From: Anodontia alba
Lineage: Eukaryota > Mollusca > Bivalvia > Lucinida > Lucinidae
NCBI GenBank assembly: GCA_964016985.1
Contig: OZ024830.1
Coordinates: 66,409,690 to 66,473,689, forward strand
DNA: 64,000 nucleotides
Direction of reading: 5' to 3'
Shown here: positions 34,371-44,497 of the stretch, piece after piece
How the letters are laid out: the number at the start of each line of letters is the position of its first letter
How positions within the stretch are numbered: the first letter of the stretch is position 1
Translations under genes and position numbers: made by a program
The notes under the pieces: model-generated
Databases searched by the model: none
Told to the model about the DNA's origin: nothing
Seen by the model: only the letters and a program-made list of their open reading frames with translations

Positions 34371-35585
34371 CATGAATACTGCATCAACTTCTCATTACAA
34401 TATGAATACCGAAACTGACAACGATGACAATTCAGTTGCAAGTTCCGCTAATACGTTACAAATGTCTGCTTGAAAACAAGTTAGAAGCGGAAATTACAAA
34501 AATTTTGGGTAAGATTATGCAAGATACGATTTCTTGTCTTACTGAGCACATGGACCAGAAACTTACTGAATTAAACACATTCAATAGTCTCCAAATAACC
34601 AAAATTTAAATGTAAATTCTTCTTCTCAAACCACTGAAACTGAGAATTGCACCAACGCCCTAAACGTAGCGTGTAGCGCTCATTCAAAGGGAGACAACTA
34701 CCATTTTAAAATGAAACCTCAGAATTTCAGTGGAGCCACTGATTTTGATGAATTTCTTTCCCAGTTTGAGATCACCTGTGAAATAATGGTTGGCAATACA
34801 GAGAAAAATCTTTGTACCTAGCAAATTGTTTGACGGGAGATGCTTGCTCTCTACTGAATGAACTTGACCCAGAAGGAAAGGCATGATTATGACACTTTGG
34901 TTGAAAAGCTTGCTAATAGGTTTGGATCCGTGCACAGATCTGAAATATACAGAACACAACTGAAATCTAGGTCTAGAAATAGAGGAGAATCCATTCCCGA
35001 ATTTAGCACAGGCAGTTCGTCAGACATACCCTGGAGTGAATAAAGATGTAATTGAAACCTTATCCACTGATGCCTTGAATGATTCAGAAATTCGTTTGCA
35101 TGTTAGAGAGCTTGGTCCCAAGACCCTTGCCAAGGCTGAGACTGAATCGCATAAAATTGCAGATAAACAACGTTCACATTTAGTAGGACAAGTTGAAACT
35201 AATTTTAATCAAAGCAGTAATGAAAACAAGGGACATGCAGATAAGCTATTTAAGAGTCTCCAAAGTTCATTAGATTCACTTTTAGACCATGTAAAGGACC
35301 TTAAGAGGCAAAATAATGTAAACGGAAGTCATAATCAGTATGTTAACGGTAGACAACAAAACCAATACACAGTTTGATCCGATTGGTAGGCCTAGTAGGC
35401 CATATAAAAGTAATTCCCCTCCTTCAAACGGTCCCAAACAGAATTCTGCTGGTCAGCATGGAAGTAACTACCAGAGCAATAAGCATTATGACCCTTACCA
35501 AAAGCAGTCTGCTCAAGGTCTACAAGTTAATGTGAATCCATTTGTTCCTAGAAGTAGGCAAAATAATGTGAACCACACGCTTTGA
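34371..35585 (+). pseudogene. Gag-like polyprotein region
   Basis: ATG 34371 opens a polar N-terminus (MNTASTSHYNMNTETDNDDN) that stops early. A frame from 34424 continues with coiled-coil-like KLEAEITKILGKIMQDT. At about 34706 MKPQNFSGATDFDEFLSQFE is the typical start of a Gypsy capsid domain. The frame from 34858 carries DYDTLVEKLANRFG and breaks at about 35030. It resumes at 35036 (IRLHVRELGPKTLAKAE) and runs into an Asn/Gln/Ser-rich linker to 35585. I do not see a CCHC zinc knuckle. Gag would form the intracellular particle. At least four frame breaks. Confidence 0.75.
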
Positions 35586-35710
35586 AAATAATCAGGGAAA
35601 CTAGAACCAGTCGGTTTGGGGGGCCACAACCCGACGGCATTAAACAGGCCCGCTGGCATACCGATTAGGAGCATGGAGGATGGTTATTTTGTTGCTGGTT
35701 ATGTTCACGG

Positions 35711-36239
35711 AAGTCTCTTGCTTATCTTGTTGATACTGGCTCATGCTGTACTATTCTTAGTGTGCTTGACAGGTGGCCACAAGAAACACGCCCAAGTTCG
35801 AGCCCTGTAAACCTACATTTAGTAACAGCTACAGGTGAAAGTTCATCTTCTCTAGGTAAAGCTGAAATAGAAATTACACTAAAAAGTTCTGCATGTATTG
35901 TTTGCAGATGTCAAAAACGATGGAATCCTTGGCATGGATTTTCTGACAAAACATCGGTGTGATATGTTTTTGAGCAAAAATCACCTCATCCTTAACGGTG
36001 AAAAGATTGCTTGTTTTCACAATATTGTTGAGGCCATATCCACATGTTGCAGGATAGCTATTCTTGAGAGTGTTGAAGTGCCACCTGAATGCGAAATAAT
36101 TTTGCAGGGCCGACCGATTGATAGGATTGATAAAAACAGCACAGGTGTTGTGGAGACTACCGAACGTTTTGTGAACCGCAGTGGATCATTGATTGCAAAA
36201 GCTGCCCTGAATTCGGTACTATTCCACTTCGCATCATGA
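35711..36239 (+). pseudogene. Retropepsin-like protease region
   Basis: The frame from 35711 reads SLAYLVDTGSCCTILS, with the catalytic Asp-Thr-Gly at 35732-35740. It ends at a stop near 35962. The flap and second half continue in another frame from 35898 (ADVKNDGILGMDFLTKHRCD), where ILGMDFL is the usual C-terminal hallmark. A polyprotein linker follows to the RT. The enzyme would cleave the Gag-Pol polyprotein as a dimer. A single frameshift between the halves inactivates it. Confidence 0.75.
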
Positions 36240-36248
36240 CTTTGAAAA

Positions 36249-36815
36249 GTGTCTTTCATGCTAAATAAAAATACCGTAGCAGCAATGTATGAGCCAGTAG
36301 AAAAAGAAAAGTTGGAGAAAGTCAACTCTCTTAGTACTGATAATCCCTCGACCAAAGAACCCCCATTACATATTGATGAGCTCCTCCTACGAAGTTCTTT
36401 GAGCCTAACTGAGTCTCAGAAACAAAGTCTGAGATCTTTGTTGTATCAGTACAGAGATCAGTTCTCTAGATTCTCTCATGATCTTGGCTATACAAGTTTG
36501 GTTGAGCATACTATTAAAACTATACCAGATTGTAAGCACGTTAAATTAAGACCTTACAGAATACCACTTGCTAAGCTGGAGTTTGCCGAGAGTGAAATTG
36601 AAGTAATGGCGGAAAAGGGTCTGACTGAGCCTTCTTATTCTGCGTGGAGTGCACCAGCCGTACTAGCACCAAAACGTGACGATTCTCTACGATTTTGTAT
36701 AGATTATAGAAGGCTAAATCAGTTGACCATTCCAGACAGCCATCCTCTTCCCCGGATTGATGATACCCTAGATGCTAGAAAATTTATACCATTTGTAAAC
36801 CGTTGCATAAGTTAA
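36249..36815 (+). pseudogene. Reverse transcriptase, palm deleted
   Basis: The linker ends in LVEHTIKTIPDCKHVKLRPY, then the fingers region with IEVMAEKGLTEPSYSAWSAP, VLAPKRDDSLRFCIDYRRLN and DSHPLPRIDDTLD. The sequence then leaves the RT and hits a stop. The palm segment with motif A and the YxDD active site is absent, and the next recognisable block (FGYPLLEGQPFLLDCDA at about 36890) already belongs to the connection/RNase H region. An internal deletion therefore removed the catalytic centre. Confidence 0.85.
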
Positions 36816-36889
36816 CAGAGAAGAATGCTAACATCGTTTGGACTGATCACTGTCAGAATGCATTTGACACTGACCACTGCTCCTATCTT

Positions 36890-37538
36890 CGGTTATCCGT
36901 TACTCGAGGGCCAACCATTTCTGCTTGACTGTGACGCATAAAATGTTGGCGTGGGTGCAGTTTTGTCCCAATTACAGAACGGTCAAGAAGTCATTAGTTA
37001 TTTCAGTAAATGTTTGTCTAGATCTGAGAGGCAGTATTATACAAGAAAAAGAAAAGAACTATTAGCTGTAGTGCTGGCGGTAAAACATTATCATCACTTA
37101 TTTGGTAAAAAATTCACCGTTAGAACTGATCATGGGTCACTCCAATGGCTTATGAGATTTAAAAATTGTGAAGGTCAAATCGCACGCTGGATTGAGACCT
37201 TATCAGCCTACACCTTTACTGTTGTGCATCGTGCAGGTAGAGTGCATAACAATGCAGATTCAATGTCACGTACACCATGCCATAACGATAAATGTAAATA
37301 CTGTGATCGTTATGAAGAAAAATATTCTCCAGCTGCTGATTTTACTAAAAATAAAGGGGATATTAGCGCCGAGAAGAGCGTCGCCTTGGTTGAAGCCAAT
37401 GTCGGGTATGACAAAGTGGTCAGCCTGCCCTGCATGATTCTCATGATGTTGCTTGCCCTAACGATGGGGGCGGTCATGTTGCCGCTCTGCCCAGAGATGG
37501 TACCATCCCGAAACATGTTCAAAGTGTTTCTTAATTGA
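36890..37538 (+). pseudogene. RNase H domain and spacer
   Basis: LLDCDA, a stop, then VGVGAVLSQLQNGQEVISYF, RQYYTRKRKELLAVVLAVKH and FTVRTDHGSLQWL, giving the Asp, Glu and Asp of the RNase H site. AGRVHNNADSMSR marks its C-terminal end. This domain would remove RNA from the RNA:DNA hybrid. Apart from the early stop (TAA at about 36938), it is the best preserved part of the element. The spacer after about 37290 (Cys-rich CHNDKCKYCDRYEE) leads towards the integrase. Confidence 0.85.
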
Positions 37539-38201
37539 TCAGGATATGGATCCGGAGTTCAATGGGCCCAGTATTACTGATGACGATTACAGTGGTTGTG
37601 GTGCGCACACTTTCGCTTGTTTAGGACCTAGAGCAGCGGCGGTGCTCTCTTCGGAGATGTCACATGGAACGTCCCCGATCGGGGATCCTCATTTCACACA
37701 TGCAATGCTCAATTCTGTATGCGATGGGATGGATGCAGAAGCTCATGAAATTACAAAAGTCGTCATATATATGATTGTTGCTGCTGCACAAGAGCAGCAC
37801 GTTATCCGGAAGACTGGCTGAATCACTTTGATGGGACACTGTTTGGGTGTTTGTTTGAGGCTGGGAACAATCCAGATGGGTTGACTGTTGCTCATGCTGG
37901 CGTGACAACAAAATCAGGGGCTCGTAATGACAGGCCGCGGTGTCCTTGCGAGAATACGATGGACATAAGCACCTCAAACCCTGACAATCTTCAATCTGAT
38001 CAAGGCTGTAAACATAGCACATGTCAATTATGTTCAAATGTTAGTCAGCAAACTGATGAATCTGGCCAATCCACTTCTTGTGGTGAGACAGAGAAGTGCT
38101 ATGACATCACACAGGAAAATATTCTTTTAAAACAAGACGATACTGTTTTAAAACACCTGCTACAATGGAAGAGAGATGGTGACAAACCTGGCTGATCTAC
38201 T

Positions 38202-39374
38202 GTGGCCCCTAACCAACGAGAACTTCAAGCATACTGGCTTGAATGGGACACTATAGAGTTGAGGAATAACATTTTGTATAAGAAACGTTTCAGAAATGTT
38301 GGAAATGATGCCGAATATTTATTTCTCATGCCAGCTGTTCTCCAAAAAGAAGTCTTCCGCCAGTTACATGAAAATATAACTGGTGGACACTTAGGCAGAC
38401 CTATGATAAAACCAGAAAAAAGGTTCTATTGGTGCAATGTGCACAAAGATGTATCATACTGGTGTAGGACGTGCTCAGTCTGTGGGTCCAGAAAAATGCC
38501 TCACAGAAATGCAAAATGACCTATGAGGCAATATAATGTAGGATATCCAATGGAACGCATTGGACTGGATATCTGTGGACCTTATCCAGTCACAAAGAAG
38601 GGACACAGATATCTTATGGTTGTTTCCTGTTATTTCACGAAATGGGTAGATGCTATACCTATAAAAACACAAGAGGCAAAATATGTTGCTTCGAAATTAG
38701 TAAACATATTTGTATCTATATTTGGTGTGCCGCTACAATTACTTAGGGTCAAACTTTGAGTCTATAGTCTTCCAAGAAGTAAGCAAACTCTTGAGTGTAG
38801 ATAAAACTAGGACGGCCCCAGTCCGATGGCATGGTTGAAAGGGCTAACCGCTCTATACAAAACATGGTTTCATCATATATCTTCGACACCCAAAAGGACT
38901 GGGATGAAATGTTAGCATATAGGTCCTCTATTCATGAAACCACAGGGCATGCGATGATGATGTTTGGTAGAGAATTAACGTTACCAGTAGATATGACTAG
39001 GTAGACCAATTCGAGATGACCGGCTCTGTGCAACGGAGCATGCATACCAGCTTGAACAGAAACTCCTTGATGTTCATGATTTTGCTCGGAAACACTTTCG
39101 AGCGAAAGTATGAAAAGGAGATATGATGTTAAGGCATACAAAATATCTTATGAAATAGGAGATGCGGTATGGTAATCCTAAACGTAAAGTAGGTTTTAAT
39201 CCCAAACTTCAAAGGCCATGGAAAGGACCAATGATTGTTGTTGAACGCCAGAATGAGGTCCTGTTCCGTATTCAGTCTGGTCCCAAGTCCAAACCATGGG
39301 TAGTTCAACATGACAAATTAAAACCTTATTTAGGGGAGGACAAACCAAGCTGGTTTGACGAGGAGAAAACATAA
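38202..39374 (+). pseudogene. Integrase, broken
   Basis: The zinc-binding N-terminus is readable at 38350-38500: HENITGGHLGRP, then WCRTCSVCGSRK (His-His-Cys-Cys). After a stop at 38519 the core begins (MERIGLDICGPYPVTKKGHR, first catalytic Asp) and breaks at 38759. The sequence jumps from VPLQL straight to GSNFES, so the segment with the second catalytic Asp (usually SDQG) is gone. The third residue is present in PQSDGMVERANRS at about 38820. A GPY/F-like C-terminal module (LQRPWKGPMIVVERQNEVLF) ends at 39374. The enzyme would insert the DNA copy into chromosomes. This one cannot. Confidence 0.85.
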
Positions 39375-39603
39375 ACACAAACATATATAAATGTAATTAG
39401 TTGAATATAATGTGTTTTTAAAGAATCAGAATTGAAACTAGCTTACTGTAAATATGAGTCAAAAGACTGTCAAATACTCAATAATTCATCTTTATTTAAA
39501 GATAACAACTGTAACCTGTGCCAACCAGCTTGTTCTTTTGATTCTATATTCTACCACTCCTCTCCATTCTTTCTTACAGCTTAAAAAAAGAGAGACCACA
39601 TGT
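39375..39603. other. Element flank, no LTR recognised
   Basis: Neither a polypurine tract with TG...CA termini nor a copy of the 33.4-34.3 kb sequence is seen here. Confidence 0.4.
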
Positions 39604-39912
39604 TTGTTTGTGCTGATGTTTTGCGACTTGGTGAGGTCATGTTGAAGGCGGTCAGTTTACTAGCCGCGCTTTTACTGAACAGGCTTAGTCCTCTGGGCGG
39701 TTGGCCAGTATTGTGCACATTCTTTCGCCAGGAACTGAAAACCACCCTTCTTGAATCGGTGAAGGGGAGGGAATGGCTGTAGAGGATGGTTCGTGATCAA
39801 TCTCCACGAAAGAATGTTGCCACCCTCAGCGTAGGGGGGAGGGGGGAGGAGGGGAGTCGAACCTGCGACCTCCTGGTCCCCGTCGGACGTGCATCCAACT
39901 GAGCCACCATTT
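39604..39912 (-). mobile_element. tRNA-derived SINE, copy 2
   Basis: The same family as 6025-6329 in the same orientation: box A GGCTCAGTTGG, box B GGTTCGACTCC, then TCGTGGAGATTGATCACGAA, CTGGCGAAAGAATGTGCAC and GACTAAGCCTGTTCAGTA, ending in GCACAAACAAACA. A G/A-rich expansion near 39833-39856 separates the tRNA part from the body. A 6-bp ACATGT on both sides may be the target duplication. Confidence 0.8.
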
Positions 39913-40485
39913 GTACATGTAAATAAGCATGACTGATTATGACTAAATACTGAAATACTAAATGCATGCATATGTAAAATCACAAATAATTATTATTGAG
40001 CTTAAAACACAATAGTTTGATTTTTTTAATATGCTCAAAGCTACTTTATATCACATTCTTTCGATTGTTGTTCACACATAATATTTGTTTGAAGTTTGCC
40101 AAGTTTCCGTGCTGTCACCCCATTATCTGTACCCGTCTGCAGTCTTGATTGCTGTCTTGACTGTACATTAGCTGATTATGTCTGCTGAAACAGAAACAAA
40201 AGGTCTGATCCTAGTTGTGACCCTAGTTGTAGGCCCCTTTTTCTGTAACCACCTGGCGCTTCATTACAATTTACATTTGCGCTGATGTATATTGAAATGT
40301 AGCTGCAATAAATCAATGTGCGATCAGTGCATGCTATTGAGTCTGAAGCTGTGCATTATGTCTATTGCCGATAAACCAAATCGACTGTTGATTGATGTGC
40401 CTTTACTACTTACAGCTGATTTTAGGGTGGTATCCAAATACAGTGTTGGTAACCAGCTCAAAGATGGTTACCTTTATATTTTCAG
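39913..40485. other. Intergenic, nothing recognised
   Basis: No repeat recognised. The sequence ends in a pyrimidine-rich TTTATATTTTCAG that could be a splice acceptor for the next entry. Confidence 0.4.
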
Positions 40486-40844
40486 GGCTACAATTTCCTG
40501 TGCCTCCTTTGTAAGAGGGTACCGAAGTATTTCAAGACCAGATATGATGTAAGGCGCCACTTACAGGACCAGCATTCTAGTGTTGCTTTCCACTGTAAGC
40601 TCTACCTGTACAACAGACGGAATATTTGTCATTGCTGCAATGCCAGAGAAAGCAAAATGGAGTCAGAGAAACTGGTGACTACGGCGAGTCAGCTCGGCAA
40701 GTCCTCTTAAAATTTATTGAAGAGAAGCAAGGGACAAGTTGGAAACATGTTGCAGTTGGGGATGAGCCAGAGAGCCCAATTCCACCCCTAATGTCTGTGG
40801 TGACAAAACCAGACGAGCCAGGCCACGCCTACCCAAACGAATGA
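40486..40844 (+). CDS. Candidate C2H2 zinc-finger exon (host or domesticated)
   Basis: Immediately after a TTTATATTTTCAG acceptor-like site, a frame of 74 codons (40486-40710) reads YNFLCLLCKRVPKYFKTRYD and VRRHLQDQHSS. The spacing is Cys-x2-Cys-x6-Phe-x5-Val-x2-His-x4-His, a C2H2 finger with a slightly long first loop. A Cys/His-rich CHCCNARESK follows. Near the stop a second frame (to 40844) continues a coherent acidic peptide (LLKFIEEKQGTSWKHVAVGD), so either a one-base frameshift or an unseen splice joins them. Such fingers usually bind DNA. No further fingers or start codon were found. It could be a real terminal exon, or a broken transposon protein. Confidence 0.35.
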
Positions 40845-42770
40845 ATGCGTAACCACCGGTTAAGAACGTGAAACAATTAGATCGACATCCGGTTAGGATA
40901 AGATTGCTCAAAAAGGTAAACAAACTTTACATTTTCTGTGTTTCATGAGAGATATAAATGTTTTAAAGAAATTATTTAAAAAAACGGGGAATTACATTCA
41001 AGTGCCTATTGATATTGGCGTCTGTAGTGTAAATCTCAGAGCACCTACACGCATATTGGCTGAATTGTTTTTCGCGTGCTGAAGGTGTACCGAAAAGCAG
41101 AGAAAACACGTGGTAATTTGTGGTGTTTTTTGTCCTTTATTCAATTTTGCGCTTTGCTAGAAGTTCAACATATCATCATAGACATATGTGGTTATTTGTG
41201 TTATGGATATTTTGGTTGTTAATGCAGCATTGTCGAAAAATCGGCACTGGAAGGGTAAAAAATGGTTGGTTACGCATAAGATCTATATAAATAATAACAA
41301 ACTTACAGCTATAAAGCGGCTCTGATTTCACCTCCACGTCTCCAGGAACACACGAAGCTTGTTCTACGGAACCATTTTTAGCCAACCTGATAAACAGTGC
41401 AATGAAGTGGTGATCTGCCTATTTTTTGCTGGTTAAGCATTAGATTGTCTGGTTAAGATTTAGATGACCAAAGGAGAAAAACACACCTTTTGTACCCTTT
41501 GTAAATGCCAGCGATTTACTACAATAACAGATGGTCAACCAATGATTTGTAAGTTGTCGCGAAATCATCAGATGCAGAAAGTCATGATGAAAAAAAGGTT
41601 TTTTGGATACGGCCATTGAAATACTGGATTTCACGCTTATTTGACCGAATGGAGCATCAATTCATATATCAGAGGTCATTGTTTGCTTCCGTAGAAGACA
41701 AAAGGCCACCAGGTTGCGTTTCATAATGGCGCATAACCTTGTAGCGACACCGCCTCGTGGCTTCGAAGCAGCCACGCGGTGGCGTCAAATGGTAACGCGT
41801 ATGGAATAGAACAGAATTGTGTGTACGGACCCCTTCAAAAAAAAAATCTGCCGTGGCCTGAAAATGTCACAATGATTAAAAACCAGCGAATAACACCGAG
41901 TGTTTCGACTGAGACGTGATGTCAGTCAGCCAATGAAAGTGCTCAGCGATACGTTGTCTGGTTTCCGACCTTCTAGGCGACAACTCTTGTATGAAGTATG
42001 ACAACCAGCTTGTTTACTCGAATCTACCTGCTGTCGACCTTTTTTTTTCTCGATACAGACACGAAAGCTTCTTTAACCTGCATATATGTGAAGTTCATGA
42101 AGTGTCGGTCCGCGAAAAACGACGACAGAAACTTGTTCAAAATTCTTCAGCAAAATTCCTGATGTAGTAAAATGCATTTCAGGTAGGCAACCGAAAGTGA
42201 CAACCGAAATTGCCGGCGTGTATTGATTAGAAATCACGGCCCGCAGAGCACGGCCCCCGCCCATCGGGGCCAGCGAGATAGTTAGGCTGCCTGTAGCAGG
42301 ACCTGTTCATTATGTGATCAGGTTGGGTAAAAGTCCCACAAATCTGGAGGCAATATCTTTAAATGGATACATTGTCGCAATTATTTTTTTTCTTTTAATT
42401 CGGCAGAATCAACATGCAGCAATATCAGATCCATCATCAGTCCTGCCATTGTGAGCGATTATTTATCACTAAAGATTTGGTCATAACTGTCTGAGCACGA
42501 CTCTAACCATGTTATCTTTACTATATGTATTTGGTCAGACAGGCCTGAGCAGTGTAGACCCCGATGGGATGGTGCAAAATGTGGCTTCTCATTGATTATT
42601 AGAAATCTGTAATGATAATAATTTTTGTGGAATTTATCTGATATACTGTATACCTTGTCTGATCATTAGTGAACACATTCAAACGACAACTCCTCCAAAA
42701 GAAATTGAAATGATTTGTCCCTAATTAGCTAAGAATGTTGCTTCGGTAGGAGGATTTAAAAAAAGCTAAA
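40845..42770. other. Intergenic; GC-rich hairpin at 41744-41786
   Basis: At 41744-41786 GCGACACCGCCTCGTGGCT and AGCCACGCGGTGGCGTC pair around TCGAAGC. No gene seen. Short frames in the region have no motifs. Confidence 0.45.
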
Positions 42771-42965
42771 ATTATGGTGATCTGCCTCTTGGTCTGGTTG
42801 CCTTGGCAACATGAAGCTCCCCTAGACTTATAATGTTAAATTGCTTTTTCTCAATAACCCTGGAGAAGTGATGTGAACCATATTTGGCTTCATGATTGTC
42901 TACCCAATTTATATGTTTTGTGACAGGATGATTTTCAGGGCTGTGGAAAAACCTTGCCTGACTTG
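42771..42965 (-). repeat. Dispersed composite-repeat body, antisense copy
   Basis: Its reverse complement contains TTATGGAGAAAAAGCAATTTAA-like, 'ttgccatggcaaccaaaccaag'-like and GAGGCAGATCACC-like blocks found in forward sense at 50270-50450 and 53760-53900. Slightly diverged. Confidence 0.6.
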
Positions 42966-43147
42966 TCTGTTCTTGTCCCAATTAACTGAGGACAAGTAAA
43001 AATTTCAACTTACTTGTCCTGGGACAAGGACTTCATAGCTCTAGCCAAGAAGAGTGTCCAAATTATGAGATATATATACTGTTCTTATTTCTTGAAGAAA
43101 ACCAGGCGCTTCTAATGAGTACCCACAACATATGGCACAATACTAAC

Positions 43148-43242
43148 TGCTTAGAGGACGAAGCCTGCCCAGTAATAGTGTGGTCAGGTAAATTGACTGC
43201 ACTCGACATAACCTCATTAGGTTGACTGGTCCGTAAAACATG
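43148..43242 (+). mobile_element. tRNA-derived SINE, copy 3, 5'-truncated
   Basis: Contains only the 3' part of the SINE (TTAGAGGACGAAGCCTGCCC, GTGTGGTCAGGTAAATTGAC, GGTCCGTAAAACA), in forward orientation, followed by a T-rich run. The tRNA-like head is missing. Confidence 0.75.
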
Positions 43243-43309
43243 TTTTTTTTTTGTTTTGTTATTTCATTATTGTCACCGACCAAGTATTTACTTTGCTGCA
43301 TACTAAAAG

Positions 43310-44497
43310 TGTTTGTAATGTCACTCATTATTTGATCCATTAACTCTAGAACTGTTTCCTTTTTCACTGATCTTTCCATCCTGTCTTTCTTTCCTGCTTT
43401 CATATTCCTTTAAAGTTATTTTGGTTCTTTTTCTTTGCTTACGGCTCATTTTATCATCATTTCCTGTATTCATGTTCATTTTCTTATTTTCATAGCATTC
43501 ATTTGTCTTTTCACCTTGAGTTTTCCAAATCATCAGGTTTTAATTGTTCACATTTTTATTTATTTGAGTCACTGTCTTATTTTGTTTGTTTTGTCCTTAT
43601 CTATTTTATCATCCTTTGCGTCATCTTTAGAAGCTGTCTTTTTTTTTCTTTTGCATTTCAAATTTACTCTTGTTACATTCACTGTTGTCTGTCTTTGTTA
43701 TCTGACTATCCTGTTTACCACACTCATTTTTCTGTCCTTGTATTCCTGTTTGATTCTTTTCATCATTTTGGGTTATCAGGTGTCCTCCGCTTTTATCTTT
43801 CTATTCAACTTGTGTTTCATTGTTTTTCTCATTTTGTCTATCCAACTGAACTTCCTCCTGCTGATCAGTTTGTATTTGTTTTTCTATTTCTTTATTTCTA
43901 TTTTCATTCTCAACTACATTTTGAATTTCTTTGCATTTCTTTTCATCACTCTTTTCAGTTTCTTAAGCATTTTTCTTATTACTTTGTTCATCAACACACA
44001 CTCTCTTTTCATTTTCAGTATTTCCTATAGCAACACCTTGATTTTCTCAGCTTTTGTTTCCTTTGCTCAATTCAGTTTGTTTGGCGTTTTTCTTTTCTTT
44101 TCTTATTTCACTGTTTTTGACATTTCCCTCCTCACTTTCAACTACATTCATTCTATCATTTTCAATATTTCTCCCCTTCAAATCATCAGTCGATTTTCCT
44201 TTCTCTGCTTGTTTGTCAGATTTATTTTCCTTCATAGTTTCTTGGTTTATTACTTGATTGTCTCTCCGTTTATTTTCTGTCTTTTTTTGTCTTTCTGTTC
44301 ATTTTCTGTCTTTCTGTCCTTTTTCTTGGCTTTCTCAGTTTCTTCTTCCTTATTTCTTTTCTGTACTTTCCTCGTTTCATGTTTATCTTCATCTTTCTTA
44401 TTCCCCACTTCTTTTGCTCCTCAAATTGCTGTCTTCTTCTCCTTGTCTGCTGTCTTCTTCTCCTTATATTAGTTTTCTCGGCCTCTTCAGAACTGTT
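43310..44497 (-). pseudogene. Lys/Glu/Asn-rich hydrophilic protein, disrupted
   Basis: Read on the minus strand, about 390 codons form a charged, low-complexity protein with few breaks. From about 44440 down it reads EKKTADKEKK, GNKKDEDKHETRKVQKRNK, then TENKRRDNQVINQETMKENK, KQAEKGKSTDDLKGRNIEND, then after a stop ENQGVAIGNTENEKRVCVDE, NVVENENRNKEIEKQIQTDQ, NEKNNETQVE and EKTNECYENKKMNMNTGNDD, ending at 43321. In-frame stops lie at 44047-44049, 43963-43965, 43801-43803 and 43627-43629. Probable frameshifts fall in A runs near 44270-44290 and 43640. In such an A-rich strand one would expect far more stops, so this looks like former coding sequence. No family is recognised. The 345-codon plus-strand frame over it is its hydrophobic shadow. 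Confidence 0.45.

Larger units (their letters stand above)
34371..39374 (+). mobile_element. Gypsy-type LTR retrotransposon, decayed
   Basis: Gag-like, aspartic protease, reverse transcriptase, RNase H and integrase pieces follow in the Ty3/Gypsy order on one strand over 5 kb. Each domain is broken by stops or frameshifts, and RT and integrase have lost catalytic residues. No LTR pair was found. It is an old relic, with no env-like frame after the integrase. Confidence 0.88.

Noticed and set aside
33398..39600. Paired LTRs of the Gypsy element
   Set aside because: Candidate 5' boundary words exist, but I found no matching sequence downstream of the integrase.
41744..41786. GC-rich hairpin containing CGCCTCG as a member of the palindrome family
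   Set aside because: Shares only a short CGCCTCG word. It lacks GTACTC and TTAGAA and the flanks differ.
43435..44472. 345-codon plus-strand open frame, longest in the window
   Set aside because: Phe/Leu/Ser/Ile-rich throughout with no family signature. It is the complement of an A/G-rich strand that itself reads as a broken charged protein. Lack of stops follows from the scarcity of A on this strand.
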